From NCBI GenBank assembly GCA_016926595.1, contig JAFGOG010000285.1, positions 1-9,751 of the forward strand: 9,751 nucleotides of DNA, in the 5' to 3' direction. The notes beneath the pieces were generated by a model that was not told where the DNA came from, ran no database searches, and saw only the letters and a program-made list of their open reading frames with translations. Source of the DNA: Anaerolineae bacterium (lineage in GTDB: Bacteria > Chloroflexota > Anaerolineae > JAAYZQ01). This document shows, piece by piece, positions 1 through 6,539 of the stretch. Within the stretch, counting starts at the first letter, position 1. Each line of letters opens with the position of its first letter. A program made the position numbers and the translations under genes.

Positions 1-1918
1 CGAGGCGGACGGTGAGGTCATAGTCGGCGCCAAGCTGAGCCTCGGGCAGCCAGTAGAGGGCAACGTCGAGATCCTGGCCGGGCGCCGGCCGGTCGGCGCC
101 CAGGGCATAGCCGGCCAGCCGCAGGCTGTCGCCCAGCCGGGCGCCCTCCAGCGCCCGCTCGACGGCGGGGGGCTGCCCCGACAGGAGGACCGGCGAGCGG
201 TAGACGCTGGCAAAGTCGACGCCGCCCAGCCGGGCGGTGTACTCGGGCCGTAGGCCGGAGAAAAAGTCGACCAGCCCGGCGGTGGGCAGCTTGCGCTGCA
301 CCTGGCTGACGTAGAACACGACATAATCGGCAAACTGCCAGGTCTTGTCCCAATCGCCGCGGCGCAGCGAGGTGGCGTTGCCGTCGAAATAGTAGCGGAA
401 CTCTTGGGGGTAAAAGCTGACGGCCAGCAGGTCGCGGCTGTCCTCCCTGCCGTTCAGGTAGCGGGCGGCCAGGTCCAGGCCTTCCCCCTGGCCAAAGGCA
501 AAGGTCCGCACGGCGACCGGGCCGCCGCCCAGCAGCGGGTTAAAGTAGGCGCCATAGTAGGGCGCCAGGCGCAGCCAGAGGACGGAGGTGGCCAGGATGA
601 GGGCCGCGCCGCCCGCCAACAGCCAGGACCTGGCCGGCCCTTTGCCCCAGCGCCGCGCCAGCGCTCGGGCACGCTCTATCAGCTCCACAAGCACCCACGC
701 GGCCAGCACGTCGGCAGGGAGAAAGGCGGGCAGCAGGTAACGGTCGCCTTTTTTGGCAGCCAGCGAGACCATGATTGTAAAGAATACCACAAAGGCCAGG
801 GCCACGACCGGCAGGCGGACGTCGCCCCCGTCCCCCTCGCAGGGGCCGCGGGGCGCGGCGGCGCGCCTCAAGGCGGCGCGCACGGCGAGGACGACCAGCG
901 CCAGTCCAACCAGCAGTAGGATCAGCGCCAGGGGCGACAGGCGGAAGGGGAGGACGACCCAGTAGAAGAGCGGTCCTGGATCGTCGACCGGTTGGCCCAG
1001 GAAAAAGTTGCTGCCGTGCGATACGATCGTCCCCCAGCGGGAGGCGCGGTACAGCCGGTAGGTGAGGAACAGGGGGCGGAGCCAGGCGGCCGGCCACAGC
1101 GCCAGGAAGGTGGCGTACATCGTCGCCAGCCACAGGGCAAAGGCTACGGCGGCCTGCCGTAACCTTCCCCAGCCTCCCGCAGGTTTCTGCCGGCGCTGCC
1201 ACAGCCACTGCACGCCCAGCGCCAGCAGGGTGAGCGGGATCAGGAAGAGCGACGGCGTCTTGGTCAGCATGGCCAGGCCGGCCATGACGCCGGAGAGGAA
1301 GAGGTAGCGCCGCCGGCCGGGGCGCTTGAGATAGACCAGCAGGCTGAGCATCGACAGGAGCATAAAGCTGGCCAGCAGGCCGTCGACGTGGACGATGCGC
1401 GATTGGGCCAGGAAAAAGGGGTCGAGGGCCAGGAACAGCCCGGCCAGGGCCGCCCCGCCGCGGCCCAGCAGGGGGACGAGCAGCAGGTAGGCGGCCACGA
1501 CGGCCAGCGAAGTGACGGCGACGGTGAACCAGGCGGCGGTGGCCAACAGGGCCGGGATCTGGGCGGAGGGGATGTCGGGCGGCGCGTCGGCCTCGCGGGC
1601 GACGGCGGCCAGGGCGTCGAACGCGGCGCGGTCGCCGGTCAGGAGGGTGCGCAGGTAGAGCGCCCCGCCAAAGCCCCACATGGGGACAACGCCGGGGTGG
1701 TCGGTCAGGTAGGTATCGGGCAGGTCGCCCCGCTCCAGGGCGGTGACAAAGGCTGCGCCGCGCTGGAGCCAGGTGAGCTCGTCGGGCCAGGAGAAGGAGC
1801 CGAGGCCCACGGCCCGCGTGGCCAGGGCGACGACCAGCAGGGCCAGGGGGATGGCCCACGAGGCCGGGCGCCGCAACGAGCGGGCAGTTCTTGCCATGAA
1901 ACGCGAAACCCTCACCAT
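1..1918 (-). CDS. GT39-like membrane glycosyltransferase, C-terminus cut by window edge
   Basis: A frame of 639 codons stays open to the left edge. It reads as a polytopic membrane protein like the PMT/ArnT (GT39, PMT_2) family, which moves sugars from a polyprenyl-phosphate carrier onto an extracytoplasmic acceptor; the acceptor here is unknown. After a first hydrophobic helix (about 22-38) comes a loop with an acidic pair, W44-P45-D46-E47, the place where this family carries its catalytic acidic residue. Next are a TDHPGVVPMWG stretch (72-82), hydrophobic helices across about 120-450 and a KKGDRYLLP motif (389-397) before the last helices. A soluble region follows from about 455, ending in a beta-rich segment (about 597-639). 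The ATG at 1918 has GGAG directly abutting it, which is too close. The in-frame ATG at 1897 (residue 8) has GGTGAGG about 12 bases upstream, so either is possible. No promoter was seen; read-through from the gene ending at 2007 is plausible. Family assignment is from recognisable motifs, not a search. Confidence 0.88.
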   Translation of the reverse strand, partial: MVRVSRFMARTARSLRRPASWAIPLALLVVALATRAVGLGSFSWPDELTWLQRGAAFVTALERGDLPDTYLTDHPGVVPMWGFGGALYLRTLLTGDRAAFDALAAVAREADAPPDIPSAQIPALLATAAWFTVAVTSLAVVAAYLLLVPLLGRGGAALAGLFLALDPFFLAQSRIVHVDGLLASFMLLSMLSLLVYLKRPGRRRYLFLSGVMAGLAMLTKTPSLFLIPLTLLALGVQWLWQRRQKPAGGWGRLRQAAVAFALWLATMYATFLALWPAAWLRPLFLTYRLYRASRWGTIVSHGSNFFLGQPVDDPGPLFYWVVLPFRLSPLALILLLVGLALVVLAVRAALRRAAAPRGPCEGDGGDVRLPVVALAFVVFFTIMVSLAAKKGDRYLLPAFLPADVLAAWVLVELIERARALARRWGKGPARSWLLAGGAALILATSVLWLRLAPYYGAYFNPLLGGGPVAVRTFAFGQGEGLDLAARYLNGREDSRDLLAVSFYPQEFRYYFDGNATSLRRGDWDKTWQFADYVVFYVSQVQRKLPTAGLVDFFSGLRPEYTARLGGVDFASVYRSPVLLSGQPPAVERALEGARLGDSLRLAGYALGADRPAPGQDLDVALYWLPEAQLGADYDLTVRL

Positions 1919-1920
1919 CT

Positions 1921-1999
1921 CCTGTCACCTGAGCGAAGCGAAGGGTCTAGATTCTTCGCTTCGCAGCCGCGAGCGGCCCTGCATGTCAGAATTGACAGG
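1921..1999. repeat. Dispersed palindromic repeat, copy 1
   Basis: This 79-bp element is bounded by inverted ends CCTGTCA (1921-1927) and TGACAGG (1993-1999). Inside it is a perfect 11-bp stem, GCGAAGCGAAG (1933-1943) with CTTCGCTTCGC (1954-1964), around a 10-base loop. Its left arm matches the reverse complement of the right arm of the element at 3540-3561, with one gap and one mismatch. Its right arm matches the other copy as far as 1964, then about 20 extra bases intervene before TCAGAATTGACA resumes the match. It fills the gap between two minus-strand genes. It may form RNA structure between their reading frames, and its edge touches the ribosome-binding region of the downstream gene. Confidence 0.7.
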
Positions 2000-2006
2000 T
2001 TAAGAG

Positions 2007-3476
2007 CTACTTCCTCCGCCGCCGCAGCCACAGGCCGCCGATCCCGGCAAAGCCGACCAGGGCGATAGCGCCCACCACCAGCAGGGCGATGATGCCGACG
2101 ACCAGGATCGTCTGCACCCGGCTCTTGCCGCCGCTTTCGGGCTGGGACTGGGCCGGGGTCTCCTCGGCGGCGGCCGGCGCTGCGCCGGCCGTTCCTTCCG
2201 GCGTGGGGGCGGCGGTCGCCAGGGCTACCGGCTCGGGCGTCGAGGTTGGGGCGGCTGTTTCGAGCGTGGGCGTCGGGCCGCCGTCCTCGGCGGTTGGCTC
2301 GAGTGTGGCGGTGGGTTGGTCGCCGCTGGCCGGCGTCTGGGTGGGGGCAGCCGTCGCGGTCTGGCCCGGCGCCTGGGTCGGGACCTGGGTCGGGGTGTCG
2401 CTCGGCTGTGGCGTGTCGGTCGGGGCGGGCGTATCGGTCGGGGCGGGCGTGTCGGTCGGGCCGGGCGTCGCGGTGTCGGCCGGCACGGGGGTGTTGGTGC
2501 GGGTGGGTATCGGCGTCTGCGTGGGGCGCGCCCCAATGCGGTATTCCAGGATGATGCCCTCGGAGGTGACGGCCCAACCGCTGGTGGCGCTGGCCATGGA
2601 CAGGCCGGTGATCTTGGCCCAGGTGGGGCTGTTGCTGACCTGCCAGGAGCTGCCGTTCCAATCGAGGATGATCCCCTGCTCGCCGGCGGCCCAGCCGTGG
2701 GCGGCGTCGACCATGCTCACGTCCAGCAGGGTAATCTTGGTGGGGCTGGCCACCTTGGTCCAGGCCGCGCCGTCCCAGTGAAAGATCATGCCGCCCGAGC
2801 CGACGACCCAGGCGTCGGTTGGCGACAAGACGTCGATGGCCTGGAACACGCCATAGTCGTCCACGGGCAGGCGGAGCTGCTCGGTCCAAGTTGACCCATT
2901 CCAGTAGCTGATCGCGCCGGTGCCGACCGCCCAGCCTTGGCCAGCGCTGGCCATCTGCACGTCCTCGAGCCAGCCTACGGTGGGGCTGTTTACCTCTTGC
3001 CAGGCGCCGCCCGAACAGCGAAAGATCCGTCCGGCCTCGCCTACGGCCCAACCTTCGGTGGGGCTGAGCATGTCGATGCCGTCGAGGACGCCGTCCCAGG
3101 GCTGGGCGGCCACCTCCCAGGCGGCGCCGCTCAAGCGCAGGACCTGGCCGGTGTGGGTGACGGCGAAACCGCTGCCGGAGCCCAGTATGTCGATGGCCGT
3201 CACTGTGCCGTCTATGTCGAGCGCCTGGGGCTCCCACTCGGCGCCGTTGTAGTAGACCATGAGGCCCGGACTGCCGCCGATCCAGCCGTTCGCTTCGCTG
3301 GCCATGTCGACCGAGTACAAGAAGCCGAAAGGCACGGAAGTATAGATCTGCCAAGTCGGCTGGTCCTGGGCCTGGAGGTCGCTTCCCAAGGCGCCGCCTC
3401 CAACGATCAGGACCAGGCCCAAGATGGCGACCCCGGCCAGGCGGGCCAGGCGGTTGGCAATGCGACTAGGTATCAC
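2007..3476 (-). CDS. Membrane-anchored surface protein with seven YCF48-like propeller repeats
   Basis: This 489-residue protein starts with a GTG chosen because AGGAGG lies 6 bases upstream. An Arg-containing N-terminus and hydrophobic core (about 13-30), with a possible cleavage after LQA (residue 36), form the export signal. Residues about 53-314 hold seven repeats of roughly 38-41 residues with the pattern D-M-x-S-x3-GWAVG-x2-G-x-I-x4-G-x2-W. These resemble YCF48/BNR blades and predict a seven-bladed beta-propeller. Residues 318-450 are a Thr/Pro/Ala-rich, low-complexity linker containing TDTPAP units. Residues 455-484 form a membrane helix ending in an RRRRK stop-transfer tail. There is no LPxTG-type motif, so anchoring is by the helix rather than sortase. 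The predicted topology places the propeller outside the cell on a flexible stalk. Ligand and role are unknown. The protein at 4722-6434 is a paralogue in its propeller part. No clear promoter was found; a palindromic repeat sits just upstream of the ribosome-binding site. Confidence 0.93.
   Translation of the reverse strand: MIPSRIANRLARLAGVAILGLVLIVGGGALGSDLQAQDQPTWQIYTSVPFGFLYSVDMASEANGWIGGSPGLMVYYNGAEWEPQALDIDGTVTAIDILGSGSGFAVTHTGQVLRLSGAAWEVAAQPWDGVLDGIDMLSPTEGWAVGEAGRIFRCSGGAWQEVNSPTVGWLEDVQMASAGQGWAVGTGAISYWNGSTWTEQLRLPVDDYGVFQAIDVLSPTDAWVVGSGGMIFHWDGAAWTKVASPTKITLLDVSMVDAAHGWAAGEQGIILDWNGSSWQVSNSPTWAKITGLSMASATSGWAVTSEGIILEYRIGARPTQTPIPTRTNTPVPADTATPGPTDTPAPTDTPAPTDTPQPSDTPTQVPTQAPGQTATAAPTQTPASGDQPTATLEPTAEDGGPTPTLETAAPTSTPEPVALATAAPTPEGTAGAAPAAAEETPAQSQPESGGKSRVQTILVVGIIALLVVGAIALVGFAGIGGLWLRRRRK
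2413..2466 (-). repeat. Three 18-bp tandem repeats coding TDTPAP units
   Basis: Three near-identical 18-bp units (2413-2430, 2431-2448, 2449-2466) share the core TCGGTCGGG on the plus strand and encode the successive six-residue Thr-Pro units of the stalk linker. Because the unit is a multiple of three, copy-number change would lengthen or shorten the stalk without a frameshift. Confidence 0.8.
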
Positions 3477-3482
3477 AGAGTT

Positions 3483-3488
3483 CCTCCT
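3483..3488 (-). promoter_or_regulatory. Ribosome-binding site AGGAGG that fixes a GTG start
   Basis: On the minus strand AGGAGG is followed by a 6-base spacer and then GTG at 3476-3474. No ATG lies at a suitable distance, so this site decides the GTG start of the propeller protein. Confidence 0.85.
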
Positions 3489-3494
3489 AACATT

Positions 3495-3561
3495 GTCATT
3501 CTGAGCGCAGCGAAGAGTCCCTACGGCGCCGGCAGGGGCCCTTCGCTCCGCTCAGGGTGAC
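3495..3561. repeat. Dispersed palindromic repeat, copy 2
   Basis: This 67-bp imperfect palindrome has a left arm at 3495-3516 (starting GTCATTCTGAGCG) and a right arm at 3540-3561 (ending CTCAGGGTGAC) that pair at 18 of 22 positions. The centre contains a near-symmetric GGCGCC core. It is related to the element at 1921-1999, so the pair brackets the gene between them. It lies immediately upstream of that gene's ribosome-binding site and would fold into a strong hairpin in its 5' leader. It encodes no protein, so it is a MITE- or REP-like non-coding repeat. Confidence 0.75.
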
Positions 3562-3576
3562 TGCTTGTCAAAGTTT

Positions 3577-3606
3577 GGGGCGTATCCTTGGGTAAGGATA
3601 CGCCCC
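3577..3606 (-). terminator. Perfect 13-bp hairpin after the Trp-rich protein gene
   Basis: The stem GGGGCGTATCCTT (3577-3589) pairs perfectly with 3594-3606 around a four-base loop. It lies about 110 bases past the stop codon of the minus-strand gene ending at 3717 and before the next gene. The minus-strand sequence after the stem has only a weak T-rich stretch (AAACTTTG), so it is a likely but imperfect intrinsic terminator. The rest of 3562-3716 shows only a small CAGACG/CGTCTG hairpin near 3637-3656. Confidence 0.6.
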
Positions 3607-3716
3607 TTGGCTTGAGAAAGAGGTGGTCCCACCATCAGACGAAGGTCTCCGTCTGGCGCAGTGGGTCCGGCGCCTGCCTGCCGGGCGGCGGGACCGTCCC
3701 GATTACCGTGCTGCTA

Positions 3717-4469
3717 CTACATCCACGGGCAGATGAATGGCCAGTCGGCCGGCCATTCCACCTCTAGGTCGCGGGTGGTCCAGTAGTAGCCTTCGATCTC
3801 GAACTCCCAGTAGGCGTTCTCGACCCAGACGCCGTTGCCCAGGAAAGCCCAGGCGGTCAGCGGGGCGACGGTGTCCATCGGATCGCCGGCCCACGGCCAG
3901 TAGAGCGGGTAGAGCAGGTACCAGAACGAGCCTACCGGCTGGCGGTAGACAAAGACCTGGACGAGCGGCGAGTGGTAGATTTCGATGCCCTGGATCGGAT
4001 CCCAGAAGTTGCATTTCCACTTGCAGGGGTAGGAGCAGGGGTACCAGACTTCGTCGCGCGGCAGCATGAACTCGCTGTAGTAGTAGCCGACGCTGTCGGT
4101 CATCTGGTAGGTGGGCCAGGTCTGGCGGCGCACTTCAGAGGCGCCGATGGGCAGGAACCAGGTGCCTGCTGTTTGGGCCATGGCCAGGGGCCAGCCGCCT
4201 GTGGTCGACGGCGCCCACAGCCAGATGTCCACCGGGGTGAACGGGGCCAGGAAGCCTCCCGGGTCGGTCAGCCAGAACTCAAAGTCCCAGACACTGCCCA
4301 GGATGGTGTAGGCGGGATCGAACTCCCAGGGATCCCAGGCGGGCGCAAAGGCCTGCCAGCTCTGCTCCACCAGGCCGTCCGGCTTCTGGGGAGGAGTCGC
4401 GGCGAAGGCGGTGCTGGCAACCATGAGCATCACGAACACAACTGTGAAGACGGTAAACAGACGCTTCAT
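3717..4469 (-). CDS. Exported Trp-rich protein of unknown function
   Basis: This 250-residue protein was not recognised. The start ATG is preceded by AGGAG at 8 bases. Residues 1-23 are a classic Sec signal peptide: basic start MKR, hydrophobic core, and AFA before the predicted cleavage ahead of ATPP. The mature chain is strikingly aromatic, with 23 Trp in the full 250 residues plus many Tyr and Phe, and is poor in Lys. There is one His. Three cysteines are evenly spaced as C-x3-C-x3-C near the middle (PCSYPCKWKCN), with a fourth close to the C-terminus (ICPWM). There is no C-terminal membrane helix, lipobox or obvious internal repeat, so it should be secreted or held non-covalently at the surface. 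Its own strong promoter (4607-4635) and 130-base leader suggest substantial, separately controlled expression. Binding to carbohydrate or to another surface polymer would fit its aromatic content, but this is only a guess. Confidence 0.9.
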   Translation of the reverse strand: MKRLFTVFTVVFVMLMVASTAFAATPPQKPDGLVEQSWQAFAPAWDPWEFDPAYTILGSVWDFEFWLTDPGGFLAPFTPVDIWLWAPSTTGGWPLAMAQTAGTWFLPIGASEVRRQTWPTYQMTDSVGYYYSEFMLPRDEVWYPCSYPCKWKCNFWDPIQGIEIYHSPLVQVFVYRQPVGSFWYLLYPLYWPWAGDPMDTVAPLTAWAFLGNGVWVENAYWEFEIEGYYWTTRDLEVEWPADWPFICPWM

Positions 4470-4560
4470 TTTGTCATCTCCTTAATCAGCATAGTTTTGG
4501 GTAGTTTGGCAAACAACAGGATCTCGGGACAACTTTGGAGCTTTCCGATAGTTACCTCCT
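4466..4560 (-). promoter_or_regulatory. 5' leader of the Trp-rich protein gene with a second AGGAGG
   Basis: Besides the ribosome-binding site that serves the ATG at 4469, the leader carries a stronger AGGAGG at 4555-4560 with no ATG, GTG or TTG at the normal distance. The codon at the expected position is ATC (4549-4547). Read from there, 27 codons stay open and end in a TGA (4468-4466) that overlaps the gene start as ATGA, the layout of a translationally coupled leader. Use of ATC as a start would be unusual, so this is only a suggestion. No known riboswitch class was recognised in the leader. Confidence 0.25.
4474..4504 (-). repeat. 31-bp leader module, copy A
   Basis: Read on the minus strand, this module contains CTAC, CAAAACTATGCTG and TTAAGGA and includes the ribosome-binding site of the Trp-rich protein gene. 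It matches 9200-9230 on the plus strand at 27 of 31 positions. It encloses a short ORF, ATG at 4492 to TGA overlapping the gene start (eight codons, MLIKEMTK). Confidence 0.65.
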
Positions 4561-4606
4561 TTCTCGTCACTGCGCAAGACCAACTGAACAGCAGGCAGGT
4601 TATCCT

Positions 4607-4635
4607 ATTCTACATCAAACAGCCGGTTTTGTCAA
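4607..4635 (-). promoter_or_regulatory. Sigma70-type promoter of the Trp-rich protein gene
   Basis: On the minus strand a perfect -35 TTGACA (4635-4630) is separated by exactly 17 bases from a -10 TAGAAT (4612-4607), five of six to consensus. Transcription should begin near 4600, giving a leader of about 130 bases. The promoter at 6540-6568 has the same -35 and -10 hexamers, the same spacing and the same flanking bases. Confidence 0.85.
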
Positions 4636-4682
4636 TACCCCAGTTGCCGGTGGATCAATGTTAACCTTGGCCCGTTTTGCAG

Positions 4683-4717
4683 GCTTTCGATGTCTGCCAG
4701 GGGCAGACGTCGAAAGC
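4683..4717 (+). terminator. 16-bp hairpin followed by TTTT
   Basis: GCTTTCGATGTCTGCC (4683-4698) pairs with 4702-4717 around a three-base loop. The pairing is complete as plus-strand RNA if one G-U is allowed, and is followed by TTTT (4718-4721). It directly abuts the stop codon (4722) of the minus-strand gene, but the T-run is on the plus-strand side. No plus-strand gene precedes it. It may still end minus-strand transcripts despite lacking a U-tract in that direction, and it separates the gene from the promoter at 4607-4635. Confidence 0.55.
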
Positions 4718-4721
4718 TTTT

Positions 4722-6434
4722 CTAGTATTGGCGGTTGATGACCGGCAGGTAGACCGCAGAACAGGCGCCGACGTAGGTTGCTGTCGCGCGGGTCAAGTGG
4801 GCGCCGCCGGAGCCGATGTGGGCCGCGTTGTACACGGCCCAGCAGCCAGAGATGGGCCCTCCGACGGTTACCTGGAAGGTGATGGTCACCTCGGCGCCGG
4901 GCTGGATGTCGCCCACGGTCACGACGAGCGGATCGGGGCCGCCGATCACGCCCTGGGTGGTGTGGGCGCTGCCGGTCACGTACTGCGTGTCAGCCGGTAT
5001 GGCGTCGGTGACCTGGACCGAGGGGGCTACCAGGTCGCCGCTGTTGGCCAGGTAGATGGTGTAGGTCAGGACGTCGCCCGGGGCGGCGTGGCGGTCGCTG
5101 GCCTGCTTGTACGAGGAGGACAGGTTGGCCGGCAGCGGTATGACGTCGTGGCTGGCCGTGGCCTCGAGCGCCTGGCTCTGCCAGTTCAGGTAGGCGGTAT
5201 TGGTCATCACCGTGCCGGGGGCAGTCGCCGGGTCGATGATCACCGCCACCGTCGCCTGGATCTGGTCGCCCTGGCCCAGGGTCAGGTCGGGCCACGCCAG
5301 CTCGTGGGCGCCCGGGTTGTAGGCGGCCGGCGGGTTGGACGAGACGTACTGGACCTCGGCCGGCAGGGCATCGGTCACGTCTACGCCGCACGCCGTGGCG
5401 CCGTCGTTGCCAAAGAGGATGGTATAGGTCACCTGGCCGCCCCGGTACTGGTGCGCCGGGCTGGCCTGCTTGGAGAGGTACAGGCTGGTCGCCGGGGGCG
5501 GGTAGTAGCGGAGCATGACGCCGAGGTCGCCTGTGATCCAGCCGTCGCCAGCGCCGACCATGGCGATGCCATTCAAGGTCTTGGTGGTCGGGCTGGCGGC
5601 CTCGTGCCACGCGCCGCACACGTACTGGAGGATGGTGCCGTTGTCGCCGACGATCCAACCGGTGTTGGCGTCGACCATGTCGATCCCTCGCAGCCCGCGG
5701 GTGGTGGGGCTGTCGACCGCCGTCCAGCCGCCGCCGTCGTAATGGTAGATGGCGCCGCCTCCGCCCACGGCCCAGACGTCGTTCGCGCTGACCATGTCTA
5801 CGTCGGTGAACACTGTCGGCCAGGCGCTGCCGACGACGCTCCAGCCCGAGCCCGCCCAGCGCAGGATGGTCTGCGCGCCCACGGCCCAGCCGTCGTTCGC
5901 GGCGAGCAGGTCGACCGCCTTGAGCCAGGAGCTGGTCGGGCTGCCGACCTCCGTCCAGGTGGAGCCGTTGTAACGGAGGATTTTGCCGCTGGAGCCGACG
6001 GCCCAGCCGTCAGAGGCGCCGACCATGGCCACGTCGTCGAGCCAGGCGTCTACCGTGCTGTGTATCTCCCAAGAGACGCCGTCGAATTTGAGTATCCTGC
6101 CGGCGCTGGTCACGGCCCAGACCGAATCCGCGGCGAGGGAGTCGATGGCGGTGATGGCGCTGTCGTGGGGCGAGGCGTTGGGCGACCAGTCGGCGCCATT
6201 CCATTGCAGAAAGGCGCCGGCCATGCCCCCCGCCCAGCCGCCGACGGCGCTGGACATACTGATGGCGTACATGGTGCCCGTGCCGGTGGGAACGGGGAAG
6301 ATCTGCCATCCCGATTGGACTGCTGGCTGGCTGTCGGGCGCAGCCTGGCCCATGGCCAGAAGTGGAGAGCAGAGGAGGATCAGGATCACGAGCAGACCGC
6401 GGACGTTGCCCATCGCAGACTCTCGCTTTGTCAT
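4722..6434 (-). CDS. Secreted protein with seven YCF48-like repeats and two DUF11-like domains
   Basis: This 570-residue protein starts at an ATG with GAGG 8 bases upstream; the ATG at residue 8 has only a weak GAGAG upstream. Residues about 11-31 form a hydrophobic signal sequence. The Cys in it (LLCSPL) lacks a proper lipobox, so it is not a lipoprotein. Residues about 57-313 hold seven repeats of about 39 residues (GWAVG-x2-G-x-I-L-x4-G-x2-W), the same predicted seven-bladed propeller as in the protein at 2007-3476. Two Ig-like DUF11 units follow, about 317-432 and 437-556, each with a YTI-x5-G start, a V-TD-x-(L/I)PA-x2-QYV motif and a paired-sheet pattern; such units are common in bacterial surface proteins. 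The chain ends in VYLPVINRQY with no membrane helix. It is divergent from the parvulin gene, with its own consensus promoter at 6495-6523. Function beyond an extracellular or surface role is unknown. Confidence 0.93.
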   Translation of the reverse strand: MTKRESAMGNVRGLLVILILLCSPLLAMGQAAPDSQPAVQSGWQIFPVPTGTGTMYAISMSSAVGGWAGGMAGAFLQWNGADWSPNASPHDSAITAIDSLAADSVWAVTSAGRILKFDGVSWEIHSTVDAWLDDVAMVGASDGWAVGSSGKILRYNGSTWTEVGSPTSSWLKAVDLLAANDGWAVGAQTILRWAGSGWSVVGSAWPTVFTDVDMVSANDVWAVGGGGAIYHYDGGGWTAVDSPTTRGLRGIDMVDANTGWIVGDNGTILQYVCGAWHEAASPTTKTLNGIAMVGAGDGWITGDLGVMLRYYPPPATSLYLSKQASPAHQYRGGQVTYTILFGNDGATACGVDVTDALPAEVQYVSSNPPAAYNPGAHELAWPDLTLGQGDQIQATVAVIIDPATAPGTVMTNTAYLNWQSQALEATASHDVIPLPANLSSSYKQASDRHAAPGDVLTYTIYLANSGDLVAPSVQVTDAIPADTQYVTGSAHTTQGVIGGPDPLVVTVGDIQPGAEVTITFQVTVGGPISGCWAVYNAAHIGSGGAHLTRATATYVGACSAVYLPVINRQY

Positions 6435-6494
6435 AGCTTATACCTCTTTTCCGGGCGAGTATTCGGTTTCACCTGCTATGCGCAAGTGGGGCGG

Positions 6495-6523
6495 ATTATA
6501 GCATCAACGGAAGGGGCTGTCAA
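6495..6523 (-). promoter_or_regulatory. Perfect-consensus sigma70 promoter, minus strand
   Basis: On the minus strand TTGACA (6523-6518), a 17-base spacer and TATAAT (6500-6495) give a full consensus match. It drives the propeller/DUF11 gene with a leader of roughly 50 bases. Its -35 lies 16 bases from the -35 of the plus-strand promoter, so the two are back to back. Confidence 0.9.
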
Positions 6524-6539
6524 ATGGGGCGCTGTTGAA

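Noticed and set aside
540..1928. Long minus-strand ORF rich in Arg, Pro and Gly
   Set aside because: It is a shadow in another frame of the glycosyltransferase gene, which has membrane helices and family motifs along the whole 639-codon frame. The composition of the shadow is typical of out-of-frame GC-rich coding sequence.
1388..2068. Plus-strand ORF of 226 codons
   Set aside because: It is antisense to the glycosyltransferase and the repeat element, Gly/Gln-rich, with no promoter or recognisable domain.
2413..2466. CRISPR-like direct repeats
   Set aside because: The units are contiguous with no spacers and encode the Thr-Pro linker of a protein.
2089..2781. Plus-strand ORF with a repetitive Val-Gly-Ser pattern
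   Set aside because: The pattern is the antisense reading of the Thr-Pro linker of the real minus-strand gene.
1912..3354. Overlapping minus-strand ORF of 480 codons
   Set aside because: It is a frame shadow of the propeller protein with His/Arg-rich low complexity and no ribosome-binding site. The real frame has a signal sequence, seven repeats and a membrane anchor.
2007..3476. Possible LPxTG-type sortase anchor
   Set aside because: No LPxTG-like motif precedes the C-terminal helix; only a Thr-Pro linker, the helix and a basic tail are present.
4470..4606. Possible c-di-GMP or other known riboswitch in the long leader
   Set aside because: No conserved core of a riboswitch class I know could be matched by eye.
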